From: Panax quinquefolius
Lineage: Eukaryota; Streptophyta; Magnoliopsida; Apiales; Araliaceae
Direction: 5' to 3'
Assembly (NCBI GenBank): GCA_020205615.1
Contig: CM035167.1
Coordinates: 29,153,130 to 29,217,129 of the forward strand
Length of the DNA stretch: 64,000 bases
A program made the position numbers and the translations under genes. Of the stretch, positions 1 through 11,620 are shown piece by piece. The notes under the pieces were generated by a model. That model was not told the origin of the DNA. It saw only the letters and a program-made list of their open reading frames with translations, and did not search any database. The stretch's first letter is position 1; each line of letters starts with the position of its first letter.

Positions 1-77
1 GTATTATTCAGCTTATAGAAATGGTATCGTGAAGCATCGAGTTCGGGTTTCAAGTACCCGAATTTGGGGGCGTCACA
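1..77 (+). repeat. E1 left LTR, last 77 bases
   Basis: It matches the LTR end at 28236-28312 almost base for base, including a stretch reading cttatagaaatggtatcgtg, and ends in CA directly before a primer binding site. The rest of this LTR lies upstream of the window. Confidence 0.88.
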
Positions 78-80
78 AGT

Positions 81-93
81 TGGTATCAAAGCT
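81..93 (+). other. E1 primer binding site, initiator-Met type
   Basis: TGGTATCAAAGC starts three bases after the LTR end. It differs by one base from the usual plant initiator-tRNA-Met complement TGGTATCAGAGC. This fixes the LTR/interior boundary and the plus orientation. Confidence 0.8.
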
Positions 94-888
94 TTAGGGT
101 TAGAAACCTTAGGTGGGATCGACCTTAGGCTATAACCTTAGAACAGAGGGAAACGTTGAAAATACAAATAACTCATGTAGAGTTTAAAAGGAGATGAATT
201 GAATAAATTCATCGTTAAACAAAATAAAAGATAACTTATATAAAATTATTAATTGTTGTGTGTATATACTATATGTTAATCAAGATAGTTAGTGTGTAGA
301 TGTTATGTGAGATAAAGATTAGCATACCCTCAGGTCGTAAAGAAGGAGTCAACCTCCATAATTAAACCAATATCAAAGCTAATAATTTGAAATAGAAGCT
401 CACATCGAAAGCTTCCTCAATAAGGTGATTATACTGAGAAAGTGTAATCTGGGACCCGAGAAATGATAGTATGGTAACGACGGGTAGTAGTATAGTGAGG
501 ATAAAAGATCAAGCTCGAGTTCTTAAACTCACATTCTTGTGGTGAGTTCTTAAACTCATATGGTGAGGAAGGTTTGACGAACTAGGTATAGTTATGTGAG
601 AATGGATTATTGAGGATAATAGAAATATATAGAATGCTAAGTAATTGATCCTTACTGAAGGCATATGAAAAGAGTAGTGTTAGTGTTATTTGAATATGTA
701 TGATTCTATGATGAGTATACGATAAGTATGTTTGTGTAAAGTAATATTCTCAACTTTTGTATAAGTTGTGGCAACGATTCCTGACTTTTATGTCACAAAG
801 GGGATATCAGATGTTTAAAGCAGTATGTGCTATGCTATGAAAAGTACGATGAATTAGTTAGATGAACATGATTTTATTTAATCAGATA
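94..888 (+). other. E1 untranslated leader
   Basis: About 800 bases between primer binding site and gag. No long frame, RNA gene or clear repeat is visible. By position it would hold packaging signals, but nothing in the sequence identifies one. Confidence 0.55.
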
Positions 889-1671
889 ATGCCGCCAAGA
901 CGTAAACGAAACCAAAAGGCAGAAGAACCTATCAACAAAGCTGGAGGACAACCAGACCCGACACAAAATTTTGTGAATATAGACGCTCAAGCTATGCAGA
1001 ATGGATCACCAGCCATGGGAAATTAGCCAAATAATCGATCGACAAACTTCAAAGACTTCAAGGCAATCAAACCGCCAGGATTTAGAGGATCAACTGACCC
1101 TGTAGAGATGTTTGTGACAGCTAGAGTAACGGATGGGAAAAAGACAGCTTTTATCACCTATACGATGAAAGGGGAGACAAATTTTTGGTGGGAAGCAAAT
1201 CAAGCTAGGGTCGGAGAAGAAAATAGTGGCAGTAAGACTGGAAAAAGAAAAGGAGATAATTTCGGGAATACTAGAAGTAGGCTAGGAGGTGGAAAGAAAC
1301 AGGTTGCGCAGTGTGGAAATTGTGGAAAGAATCACTCGGGAGAGTGTCTTAAGGGTATGTTTGTGTGTTACAAGTGTGGGTAGGAGGGACATATCTCTCC
1401 TAACTGCTCCAATCCAAGGATGAACAAGAGGTGTTTCAAGTGTGGATCAACGGAGCATAAGGTTAAAGACTATCCAAAAAAGGGAGGGGATACAGGGAGC
1501 GCGAGTAAAGGAAAAGGCAGCGGGACTCTAATGACAACGGAACCTACTTCAACAAACAAACCAACAGAATCAACCACAAGAGTTTTCAATATGACGGTCC
1601 AGTATACGGTGGCAGCTGAGAATGCAACTCCAGGTATTATTCGTATAACTTGTATATTTCGATATATATGA
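889..1671 (+). pseudogene. E1 gag, shortened and interrupted by two amber codons
   Basis: The frame starts with MPPRRKRNQK at 889, a typical start for Tekay-type Gag, and runs without frameshift to 1671. Two in-frame TAG codons break it, at 1024 and 1381. A capsid-start segment (KPPGFRGSTDPVEMF, about 1069-1110) and a WWE motif (about 1186) are present, but the frame passes within 20 residues into basic sequence, so most of the capsid is missing. Three zinc-knuckle units follow: one near 1315 (CGNCGKNHSGEC), one near 1363 split by the second amber codon (CYKCG-stop-EGHISPNC), and one near 1435 (CFKCG). The frame enters a linker that normally leads to protease but ends where protease should begin. 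It is about 260 residues against 350-450 expected. Neither coding nor mobilising ability can be assumed. Confidence 0.82.
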
Positions 1672-1908
1672 TTTTCCAATATATAATAAATTATTTTATA
1701 AAAATATTTTGAAGAAGGAATTTGAGTTCTCTTAGCAATCGAACTTTCGTTTAATCAGATAGACAAGCTTTATGTTGAATAGTTAAAGATCGGTTCGATC
1801 AAATCTGATCGAGATCTATTTGAAATGACTATGTATGCTATGTACCCTTATAAGTATGAGTTTTAAAACGGTGATTCCGGGGATGGAATCCTTATAAGGG
1901 AGGGTGAA
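1672..1908 (+). other. E1 3' untranslated segment with polypurine tract
   Basis: Short non-coding stretch between the end of gag and the right LTR. It ends in the purine run AAGGGAGGGTGAA directly before TGTAATAACC, the plus-strand primer position expected for a Ty3/gypsy element. The whole pol region is absent here. Confidence 0.72.
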
Positions 1909-2291
1909 TGTAATAACCTGAATATTTTCTATATAAATAAATAAGAAATTTTGCATATTAATTTTTTTTATTTTAAAGATGAGAATATGTGTCAAGTAAT
2001 GTGTATGTATATATGTGATAAATAAAATTATTTATTTCATGAATAATTTTAAACAATTTTATTTTAGAATTATTGATCATTATAAAGTATATTCATATAG
2101 TAATTAATTTTTGTAAGCGAGAAATGTTTTTATTAATTATTTTCCATGAAAACAAGATTTTATATTATTTAAATAATATATGAAATGATTATTAGAATTA
2201 TAATAATAAATATTTTATTATATGAATTTGTTCGAGAATATTTAAGTTAATTATTTTAACTTAATTAAAGATAAACCAGATATGGAATCCA

Positions 2292-2860
2292 AAACCCTAA
2301 ATTTGGGTATTGATCAAGGGATGAGAATAATAATATAATATTAATTATATTTTAATTTTTCAATGCTATAAATATGTACTGTATATCTATAGTCTGATAA
2401 GGTGGGCCAAATATGGTAAATTAGGTCATAACCCTCATGTCGTATTATTAAACCTAATTGTTAAACTAGGTTATGAGTTTAAGACCTGAAAGCGATAATT
2501 GTGTTATATGAATTTTACTGTGTATTATATAATTTCTGTATTTAGGTGAAACCCTAATTATTTATTTGAAAACCCTAATTTGCTAATTAGGAACCCTAAT
2601 TACAAATTTTAGAAATCCTAATTATTATTTTTGTGAATTATAATGATAATTAGGAAACCCTAATTGTTAATTTGGGAACCTTAATAGTATTAAGGAACTC
2701 TAATTTAAAAAACCCTAATTTCCTATTAAAAACCCTAATTTTAAATTATCGTGTTTAATTAAAATTTTATTACACTTAAATTTTAATTTTTCAAACCCTA
2801 GTAATTATTTGGGAAACTTTAAAATATAAAATCTAGTGATTAAACCCTAGATTCAAGCAC
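2292..2860 (+). promoter_or_regulatory. Dispersed telobox cluster in E1 LTR
   Basis: AAACCCTAA occurs exactly at 2292, 2549, 2570, 2655, 2710 and 2730, with near copies at about 2592, 2613, 2675, 2695, 2793 and 2850. Spacing is irregular, so this is not a telomere array. In plants this motif (telobox) is bound by TRB-type Myb proteins; a role in LTR transcription or silencing is inference. Confidence 0.55.
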
Positions 2861-3538
2861 CTTGGACAAGAATACCCTTGAGATTAAAAAAGAAATTACA
2901 AAAATGCCCTTTTGCCCCATTAGTTGAATTATTGCTAGCCAAATCTTATCCAATATCTGGCCAGCCACCCTAGACCTACCTACAAGCTATATCACCATCA
3001 CATTATTAGCCACTAGCATACAAGTTCATTGCATACATGATTTGCATAATTTAAGAAAGAGAAAATGCTCATTTTTGGCCTAAATTATTCAGAAGCACTT
3101 AGCCATTCTCTCTCAAGCTCAAACCCACGAAATTGCCTTGCTAGATCAGTCCCCAATCAAGCCCCACGAACACCAACATCAAATCAGAAGCATAGAAATC
3201 AGAATTGGAACATAAAGGTGCAAACCTTAAAAATTCGAAAATCTTATGATCCTATGTTAGATGTAATTTTTTGTGTGTTAAATATGTTGTATGGGGTGTT
3301 AATCAATGATCTGGATTGCTAGATGTTAAACCCATAACATATAGAGGCTCGGATTTGATGATTTTCCAAATCTGGAAATATTATTTTTGGAGTTTGACAG
3401 TCAAATGTCAGTCCTCATAGATTCTTGTATGTCATGTTTTTTTTGTGGTTTAAATGTTTAAACATGTAGTATGCTATGAGATCTTGAATCTGGAACTTGA
3501 TTCAGAGTCAGATCAGTTATAGAGTGAAAGTTATTGAT

Positions 3539-3556
3539 GGTCAAAGGTCGTTGACC
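3539..3556. promoter_or_regulatory. W-box inverted pair in E1 LTR
   Basis: GGTCAA and TTGACC face each other across six bases. The TTGAC core is the W-box bound by plant WRKY proteins. More GTCAA/TTGAC cores occur nearby at about 3394, 3752, 3960 and 4166. Function is inferred from the motif only. Confidence 0.35.
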
Positions 3557-4329
3557 GACCATGACTTTACTAATTCTGGGCAACCCAGAAAGCTTTTTAA
3601 GCGTCTGACAATGTTTTGGAATGCTTAGATCTGTCAGTTTGTAAATCATTTAATGATATTATAGTATCCAGGTTATAGCCTATCTTATGTACTTTATATT
3701 GGTTGCTTTTGATCCTTTAAATAATCAATTGATCGAACTGAGAGGATGGTCAAACCTGGCCCCTCGTTCACGATTTTGATTTCTGGGAATTTTCAGAAAA
3801 TATGAAGAACAACTTTCTGACCATGTTTGATTGTGTCATAGATTGTTATTTTGTTGTTGTTTTTGCTGCCTTGGTGTAATGGATCTCTTCTCTATCATGA
3901 GGACTTCAAGTCCAGCACACTCTCGAACCTTGGAAAACAATGGATCAGATGTAGTAATCAGTCAAAATGCGTTGACCGTTAAGCACATTTACGGGTAACA
4001 TGAAGTTACCGGATAGATGGGTCTGACAGTTTGTTCATGAGTCTCAATCTCTCTTGCGTTATGTGATTTGTTTGTGTTGTTGTATCCAAGTTATAATATG
4101 TTATATGGGCTATATATAAAAGCCTTTATATCACCTATATGACGAATAGGATCAAAGTAATGAACGGTCAAAGTAGGCAGTACGAATATGGTATGCGTTT
4201 TCTGGAATTTCCAGAAAATCAAGAACCTGATTCGAGCGAGGATTGATGAGACTTAGATCAAAGTGATTGGGATGTAGTTAGACTGATTAAGGATAATAGA
4301 TCTCTTCCTTTGCATGGGTACTACACTCT

Positions 4330-4334
4330 GAAAC
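4330..4334. repeat. TSD of E2, left copy (gaaac)
   Basis: gaaac directly precedes TGTAATATCCG and is repeated exactly at 16381-16385 after GGGGGCGTCACA, which defines E2 as one inserted LTR. Confidence 0.9.
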
Positions 4335-4688
4335 TGTAATATCCGAGTTTTATTTTTATTTTTTTTAATATTTTTTTTTTGTAATTCAAGAATTGTTAAT
4401 AAAAGAATTTATATGAAACTTTTGGGTGATTTCATTTATTAGATGTATGTGTGTGGTACATATATGTGTTATTTCAAGATATGTGACGAGATGTATTTAA
4501 ATGGTTGGTTTAGTTTTATTTAACTATTTAAATAAAATTAAGTAGGAAATTATTCTATTTTATTACATGGGATGGTATTAAATCATGAGCTGGAGTTAGG
4601 AGTAGAATTTAGAGACGCGGACTGTGTATTCGAGTCCGGAACGTCGAAATTAGTCAGGATAGACTGTAATCACGAAAAAGTGTCACAA

Positions 4689-4775
4689 TTGACTTTTTGG
4701 TCAAAGTCAACTAGTTGACTTTTTCGAGAAAAAAGTCAACTACGAATTTCAGAGATGAATTTGACTAAACGGATA
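4689..4775. promoter_or_regulatory. Palindromic W-box cluster in E2
   Basis: A perfect 20-base palindrome, AAAGTCAACTAGTTGACTTT, lies at 4703-4722. It is flanked by two more inverted pairs (gacttt/aaagtc around 4691-4708 and gactttt/aaaagtc around 4717-4737). At least six TTGAC/GTCAA cores fall within about 90 bases. The arrangement resembles a WRKY-responsive enhancer; that reading is inference. Confidence 0.45.
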
Positions 4776-6202
4776 GTCCCTTGAAGTCCGAAACGTCGAC
4801 TTTAGTAGGAATCGATATATGGTTCACAAAGTTTGGTTCCGAATGGTAAAATAGTCAAATAGCTTATTAATTGATTAAAATAATATATATATATTTTTTT
4901 AATAGAAATCAAATTGGTGATGGACCCATGAGACTATTAAATTGGGATGAGGAGGAGTATCGTATATTACATAATAGCTAAAGTGGAAGTAATTTATTTT
5001 ATTCCTTAAAATCAAAATTCTTTTTATTTTTCTAACTCCCACATTCATTTTCTCTAACTCCCATATTCTTCCTATTAATTAACTATATTATTGTAGTATT
5101 AAGTATTGTGAGTAACTAATCATTAGAGTTGGGGGTTATGGGAGTTGGGGGTTATGGGAATCAAAAGACTCTAACAAAGCTATACATATATACAAACACA
5201 CTTTTCTTTTAAGAAAATTCCACCAAGTGAGTAAACATGGAGAGAAATTGAGAGCCTAAGAGAGTTAGAACTAATTTTGGAGGATTACTAAGGATTTGAC
5301 AAGCAAGGAGAAGGAGCATCATATTAAACCAAGAAGAAATTCATCAAAAGGTAATTCATGAACCCATTTTATTTTTATAACAAAAATGAGAAGAAAATGC
5401 ATATTAAAATTGGTAAATGATTTACTGTGGCTTTGTGTTTCCATGTTACTGTTGTTTGATGATTATAGATCATTAACAACAAAAGATATGGGTTAATCAT
5501 GCATCAAATTCATAGGAAATCAAAGAATTAAGCAATGCATGCTCTACCTTTGACAAAATATCTCTAAGGTGCTAAATTAATCAAAAAGGTGGAAGTTTGT
5601 TGAAGTTTGATGTTGTGAAATGTGAAAACATGTGAGAGTAGATGATCTGGACATTAGGAATAATTTAATTGCATGCTAGAAGCAAAATTCCGAATTTTTG
5701 TCAAATTGGGTTTAACTAGTAATCTGTCATTTTTGGGGTTTTTCGAAGCCTCGGGATCATGGTGTATATGACTCGATTAACGTATGTAATAATTTTATAA
5801 AATAGTATGTAACATGAGGTACAACCTGTTCAAATTTCATAGGAAAAGGGAGTTAAATTGAGCAAGTTATGAAAATCTTAAGTGTGACGCCCCCAAAATA
5901 GGTCCATTCCATCCAACCCATTCTGAGTCGCCAAATACATGGTACAGAAATAACAACAACTTTATTAATACATTTGTCGTGCAAAATACGACAACATATA
6001 TACTGTGAGTTTAAATACAATTATTGTCTTCTAGACAATATACATACCCAAATAAATCCTCATCACAATTATTTATACATTATTTTATAAAAATGGTGAG
6101 GACTACTAAACAACTCTCTCTATAACCATCATTCCATACCCCGACTCGTACTCGCTACATTCTCGCCTCCTGAGAAGAAAAATTGAACAAAAAGGAAAAG
6201 GG

Positions 6203-6219
6203 TGAACTCAACTAGCCCA
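6203..6219 (-). other. Conserved LTR hairpin, E3 left LTR
   Basis: On the minus strand a 6-base stem with 5-base loop (TGGGCT-AGTTG-AGTTCA), followed by a pyrimidine-rich stretch ending in CAG near 6170. It has one stem change compared with the copies in E6 and E7. It lies 320 bases before the LTR end. Confidence 0.6.
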
Positions 6220-6456
6220 GTAAAGAATATTATAACTAAGATAATATACAACAAATTATCGTTAGTCTCCAGCGAGGGAAAAATCTAATAGAATACAATA
6301 GACAACCAGTTTTAAATCAACAAGCTGCGGTGAAACAACAATTCATTAGAAGAGTTAAGTAGAGAATGCAAACTACTATCTTCTATATATGAATTTAAAA
6401 GTTCATCGTCGATATTTTATCCTGTAACATCAATCAATATATATACGGAATGAAAT

Positions 6457-6660
6457 ATTCATCTTTGCACTACTGAGCCAAAGATATTCATCGATTAGTC
6501 ATGTTCATCTAAACACACATTCATCTTTGTACTACGGGCCAAAGATATTAATCGATAAAGTCATGTTCATCTCAACACACTGTTCATCTTTTCTTTACTA
6601 CTGGCGAAAGATATTCATCAAGAAATCATTCATCTTTGCACTACGGGCCAAAGATATTCA
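6457..6660 (-). repeat. 34-base repeats in E3 left LTR
   Basis: Four units based on attcatctttgcactac followed by gggccaaagatatt, separated by spacers of about 20-30 bases. The same block is found in every E3, E6 and E7 LTR with differing unit number. Confidence 0.8.
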
Positions 6661-6890
6661 GTAATATCATCATTTAGGGTGAGGATGATGAAAAATATTT
6701 CAAAAAGAAAGCGAATCCGGTGAAACAAAAGAACAAATATTAAGGATTTAGTATTTTAAACAATCAAGTTCAAAAATACTTCATAAGTAATCGAGTGGAG
6801 TAAAATTCAAGAATGATCAAAACATGGATACAATCAAAGCTAGTTTCCATAATAGATATTTTGGACAAAAAGAAGAAATTTCATTTTTAG

Positions 6891-7075
6891 GTGAATAGTC
6901 TTAGTGATAAGTGAATAGTCTTGATATCGTGAATAAGTGTCGTATCGTGAATAGTAACTCAAACACCAAAAGATAGAAATTTCACAAAAAAACATCTTCA
7001 CGCTTAGTGAATAGAACTAAATGAATAGTAACTCGTGAATAGTAACTCATGAATAGTAACTCGTGAATAGTAACC
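6891..7075 (-). repeat. GTGAATAGTAACTC array in E3 left LTR
   Basis: Two blocks of tandem 14-15-base units (gtgaatagtaactc and variants), separated by about 45 bases. It sits between the TATA box and the hairpin module, so it would lie in transcribed LTR or leader RNA. Confidence 0.82.
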
Positions 7076-7343
7076 TTGAGCATAAAAAGTTCCAAATTTG
7101 ATAAAATTTCCAACCAATATTTGGCATAATGATATTGAAGAAATAATATCATTTTTGAATAAAATAACATCTCTTACCTCAAAAGACAGTACTTTTAGTT
7201 GAAACACCCGATATAGGCTATGACTTGAACTTGCACCGTATAGCAATACTCAAAGTATACTCAAAATACTCACAAGAATAAACTCGATAATATAGAGAGA
7301 AAACTTGATTTACGGTGTGATTTTCAATTCTAACCTAAGCACC

Positions 7344-7353
7344 CTATTTATAG
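7344..7353 (-). promoter_or_regulatory. TATA box, E3 left LTR
   Basis: CTATAAATAG on the minus strand, in a block conserved among E3, E6 and E7 LTRs. Its position inside the LTR suits the retroelement promoter. Confidence 0.6.
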
Positions 7354-8635
7354 GAAAATACTTAGAACACAAAGTAGAAAATTAAATAAATTAATATTAT
7401 AATTTTTCCACAACTTCCTATGCACACTAACAATCTGAATTCAGCCTCCTAATCACATGTTAAATGAGTTTCAAAATGAAAAAAAAACATTTTGTAATTA
7501 AAAATATTTTAAACTTCCAAAAATAATTATTTGGAACTCAATAATTCATAATAAAAAGCCCTTTTATCGGAAAATTGAATCTCGCGATTTTTATAGGAAA
7601 TTCAATTCTCTACAACTTTGCGGAAGAAAGTTTTTCCAAATTACAAGCGAAATTGCAAAAGAAATCCACAAGCGGGTGATTTTACAATTTATAATCAAAT
7701 TTGATTCGATAATTGTGTCCACCAACACACAAAATATGTGTTAAACATTTAATGCCACAAAATACTCTTCCTCCTCATATACTCATATATCCCACATTCA
7801 TTATAAAAATATCATAGTTAATATATTATTAAAATAATATATTTAAATGAATTATTTTATCGAAAAAATAAAATATTAATTTTCAACAATTGTCACATTA
7901 AAATTTTCTCCATCTATATCCACATAAAATCAATATTTTCCTCATCATATAAATCAATAATTAATTATTCACAAATAATATTACGAGAATCTGATATTTG
8001 ACAACGAGGTAGTTCAGGAAGAGGGGCTTTCAATAAGGATCTCTCCTTCTTGGTAGCAATTAGGTGACCAAACCTCTCCTTAGAGCAGAACTTTCTAGAC
8101 ATTGCCAATAATGTTATCAATAATATTATTCGAGATAATATGAATTATTGCTTCGATAATGGAAAATATATGTGTAATGACAATTTATTAAAACAACGAT
8201 AATATAAAATATCAATGCGACAATTATTGAATCAATAAAATAAAATCTTGAATAGTAATTCATTGTAACAATTATTGAGTAGTGCCTTCTTACGTAAGAA
8301 TCAATAATTGGTGCAATCAGTGTCTTCTTGTTCAACAACGGCGTATTAGCGTGTTTTAACCACCCGGGTATTCAGCGGTGATACTTGCAGTAATAACTTC
8401 ATGCAATTATTTATAAACAACTTATATTTGTCGTTTTCTTCATCCAATTGCTTTCAGTTATGGGGCCCACAAAAGGCTGCTGGCCGTCGTAAATGCGAAT
8501 ATTCCCAAGCGGTATGAATATTCCACGACCAAACGAATATTCCCTAAACAATAATGAATATTTTATAACCACTTGCTTATTGAAATATTTGCGTATTTTA
8601 CCCATAACTATCCACATTAATCAAATCAACCCTTA

Positions 8636-9110
8636 CTATTTCAAAATAATAAATAGAGGAAAATAAATTTCATTTATTAATAATTTGGGGTCTTCTGACC
8701 TCTCCCTCCTTATGAAATTTTGTCCTCGAAATTGACGTACGTACACAGTGTGTTTGAAAAGATGAGAATATTTCGCTTTCATTTCCGTTTCCAACTCCCA
8801 GGTCATTTCCTCAATAGCATGGTTTCTCCACAAAACTTTAACTTGTGGTATAACCTCGGTACATAGGACATGTTCTTTCCTATCCAAGATCTTGTGAGTA
8901 CCTCCTCGTACGTTAAGTCTTGCTATCTCGTCCGGGTTAACTTAATAGCGTGGTTGGTCGTCCACATATTTACGTAACATCGATACATGAAAAACATTAT
9001 GAACACGCGTCATACTTGGCGGTAAAACGAGTCTATAGGCCACAGTTCCTATTCGATCGAGAATTTCAAATGGATTAATAAATCGAAGGTTTGAGCTTTC
9101 CTCACATCAC
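8636..9110 (-). pseudogene. E3 integrase C-terminus and chromodomain remnant
   Basis: The frame at 8636-8887 reads VIPQVKVLWRNHAIEEMTWE, the typical C-terminal end of Tekay-type integrase, where a chromodomain-like fold follows the core. Upstream (8890-9110) are shifted pieces of the preceding integrase tail (for example VAYRLVLPPSMTR). The frame reads through the polypurine tract (from 8698) into the LTR. The catalytic DDE core is absent: the tail joins directly to the linker that normally precedes integrase. Confidence 0.75.
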
Positions 9111-9850
9111 TGATTCTCGCTTTTGAAATAACAACTTCTTGCACCTCCTTCTTCAAATTCATCAACTCCGGTGTGTAGCTTGAACAGCTTTAACTTTATA
9201 GATTAAAGTCGATTATACTCGTATATCATCACGTGGGTACCTAGAGTTTTCATCTCCTTCTCTATTATTTATAAATTATCTGAAATTAGTCTTTGACAAT
9301 ATCATTTTCGTACTTATATATACGATCTTCTACTCAACACGTCGGCCTACGTTACGTTCGCTTTTCGAGGATGGCATGGTCGAGAACATGTCTTTGAAAT
9401 GAGTCTCCTCTTGAGTTCTTGAAGCTCTTCCCACATTCCTTGCTCCATTCAATTTTGTATCTCTACGAGTCAATTTGCGTTAATGGAATAGCGATTCGAG
9501 AATATCCTTCAACGAATCTCCGATAATAACCAACTAAGCCTGAAAGCTACATATTTCGATTTACCGACTTAGGTTGTTCTCAATTGTGACTCATATCCCA
9601 ACCTTGGATAGCACGTTACATTAACACCTATCGGTTTTTTACTATCATGCGAATATGGTGTCCCCTACGAGAGTCTCGGCGGTGCATTCCACAAAGGAAG
9701 TCACCGGATAAAGGCTCGGTACCAAATTCTATAGTTGAATTTTAACTCACGAAGTTCAATAGGAGCCATTCGATATGAGATTTTAGAAATGAGTTTTTGT
9801 CTTTGGGTTCAAAGTCAATACAAAATTTAATATCAGGCTTTGGGAGTAAG
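9111..9850 (-). pseudogene. E3 deleted RT/RNase H region
   Basis: Only edges of RT and RNase H are visible in translation: the linker after RNase H (about 9120-9380), a short piece ending in the [10 protein letters not shown] motif (about 9400-9450), and a start like MAPIEL (about 9765). No YxDD box and no RNase H DASG motif can be found. Between 9600 and 9740 lies a segment unlike RT that E7 shares nearly base for base at 36945-37080. The element could not make its own RT. Confidence 0.7.
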
Positions 9851-10129
9851 CCAAGAAATTCTTCAGGAAATACGTCAGGAAAAATCAATAACAACAAGAA
9901 TATTATTCAAATCTGACGTGTCTTTATTCAAATCCATAACATGGACTAAGAAAACTTGACATCCGTAAAAAACAAATGACTTCATGGCTTGATATGAAAA
10001 TATTTGACTACAATGGTTTGATTGCTTGAATTCGAATAACAGGTTGCTTAGGAATATGAAAACTAACAACCTTACGAAAGTAATCAATCTCGGCATGATG
10101 AGTAGTTAACCTTAAAATCACATCAAAAG

Positions 10130-10470
10130 CAAATATCTCTATAGAAATAAGGTTAACAGGTAATGTGATAGTGCCAACCTGAATCAAGCAATATTTCTAA
10201 ACAACGGATGTAATGAAAGTTTCTCCTAACGGAGTCTCCATAAATAGGTCAAAGTCTAATTTCTCCGTAGTCAAGTTCAAACGTTGAGTGCAAGCAAGAG
10301 AGATAAAAGAATGGGTAGAACCGGTATCCAGTAAGGTATAAACTTCGCAAGAATTTATAATTAACTAACCCGTGCTAACTTCATTCGGGTTCCTCGCATT
10401 TTGACCGGTCACGACAAACGCTCTTCCAGGAATCGTTGACTTTGACTTTTACGGGACATCTTCTTACGAG
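10130..10470 (-). pseudogene. E3 aspartic protease remnant
   Basis: Minus-strand reading gives VYTLLDTGSTHSFIS with the aspartic protease DTG site (near 10325), then RLNLTTEKLDFDL and METPLGETFITS. The same order appears in E6 and E7. In-frame stops occur on both sides of the DTG site (near 10368 and 10195). It would process Gag-Pol in a working relative. Confidence 0.78.
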
Positions 10471-10479
10471 TCACCATTC

Positions 10480-10760
10480 CATTTGAATTTGGGTTTCGAT
10501 ATCGTCTGATCTCGGCGATATGTCCTTCTTTTCCACAATTATAGCATACCTTAAAGCTGTTGTGGGCGGTTTGGGGTGATATGTCCCTCTTTCCGCATTT
10601 GTAACATATCTGTAGATGGTCTTTCTCCTCCCTTGGAACCGGTTACTCTTGGCATTGCAGCGTCTTCACATGGTCGTTGTTGAATCTCCTCTTTTAAAAT
10701 CTCCTCCAGACTCGCTTCTTCTATTTTTATGGCCACGATTACCACGAGAGTAGTTACTAG
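10480..10760 (-). pseudogene. E3 gag zinc-knuckle region
   Basis: One knuckle reads VCYNCGKEGHIAEI (about 10505-10555), having lost the last cysteine. A second, CYKCGK, near 10595 is shifted in frame. The lysine- and glutamate-rich frame at 10551-10745 (EEILKEEIQQRP) is the region just before the knuckles. Together these are the RNA-binding C-terminus of Gag. Confidence 0.65.
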
Positions 10761-11055
10761 CTTTATCTCGTATTCTTCTTTCTCCTTTGGTTATCGTTAT
10801 TACGATGATTTGCTATCTTGGTATGATCACGGTTATGGTCCCTCGGTTGAGCGTACTCGTTATCTCGCTCTAACAAGCTGAGCCACATTGACAACATCTC
10901 GAATAGAGAAAATTTATGAGAAATGAGATCTTGGCGTATCTTAGGGTTTCAAACCTCTCGAAACATCCGCGTCATCGTTCCACATTCTCCACCAAATGAG
11001 GTGCTGAACACTGGATAACTCATAAACTTCGCCTCGTCTTTGGGACACCGTCGTA

Positions 11056-11620
11056 TTATACTGCGCTCGATCTAATAAACTCCACTTCCTTCATATAGCC
11101 GAATACTTTCGAGGAAGTAATTGTCATTGAACTATTCTGAAACGTCTCCCATGACATCTTTGAGTGAAAATTTGGATGGGTACGCTTCACAGATTCCCAC
11201 CAGTAATCTGCCTCGTTACGGAACATAAAAGTAGCGAATGGAACTTTCTGTTCCTCCGTGCATCCCAAAACATCGAATATCTTGGTAATTTGTTTGACCC
11301 ACGTCTCCGCCTTAATCGGATCCGGCTTTCCCCACAATTCTGGTGGTCCCAACTCTTTGAAGCGCTTGTTTGTGACCACCGTGAATTGCTATCATTTCCT
11401 CTGTATTTTGAACACGAGTCTCCTCGTCGATTTTGCATGAGCTATAAAAAGCTTCTAAACATCCCTCGTTCATCATACGCTTTCAAATTGGTGTTGTTCA
11501 CGGGGAGGTACATTGCCCGACTGTTGCACGTTCTCCTCGTTGGTAAATCTGAGGCATCTCCACGGTCTCATTTACTCCTTTGTTAATATTCTCGATTCGA
11601 CATTCTCTAAATCTTGTCAT
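11056..11620 (-). pseudogene. E3 gag capsid remnant
   Basis: The 107-residue frame at 11056-11379 reads FKELGPPELWGKPDPIKAE, VKQITKIFDVLGCTEEQK and ADYWWESVKR, the conserved capsid core of Tekay-type Gag. The N-terminal portion lies in another frame up to about 11620 (GVNETVEMPQ near 11580). Frameshifts split it, and the middle of capsid (about 10800-11055) has no open frame. It matches the E6 gag at 47100-47640. Confidence 0.78.

Larger units (their letters stand above)
1909..4334 (+). repeat. E1 right LTR, segment 1 of 3
   Basis: Starts TGTAATAACCTG after the polypurine tract. It is A+T-rich, holds a telobox cluster (2292-2860) and several GGTCAA/TTGACC pairs, and is interrupted at 4334 by solo LTR E2. 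It has no coding frame of note; the 85-residue frame at 3065 has no recognisable feature. Confidence 0.8.
5883..8697 (-). repeat. E3 3' LTR (left copy)
   Basis: On the minus strand it starts close to 8697 (the usual TGTAAGACCCC start is altered, + strand tcttctg instead of tcttaca) and ends GGGGGCGTCACA at 5883. It shares its full layout with 11784-14605 and with the E7 LTRs: hairpin module near 6203, 34-base repeats, GTGAATAG array and a TATA box. Confidence 0.85.

Noticed and set aside
2292..2860. Interstitial telomere array
   Set aside because: AAACCCTAA motifs are dispersed with unrelated spacers; a telomere array would be head-to-tail TTTAGGG.
3866..3940. tRNA-like stretch with an A-box-like ttggtgtaatgg and a ggacttcaagtcc stem
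   Set aside because: The spacing between the A-box-like and B-box-like parts is too short, the anticodon stem pairs poorly and no acceptor stem closes. It lies in the E1 LTR, so it is most likely chance.
9875..10096. 73-residue minus-strand frame, near-identical to 37244-37432
   Set aside because: Mostly the wrong phase of the protease-RT linker; only its last part (MDLNKDTSDLNN) is the true phase. The similarity comes from E3 and E7 being one subfamily.
11164..11586. 140-residue plus-strand frame
   Set aside because: Antisense to the E3 gag capsid, which shows clear family motifs on the minus strand.
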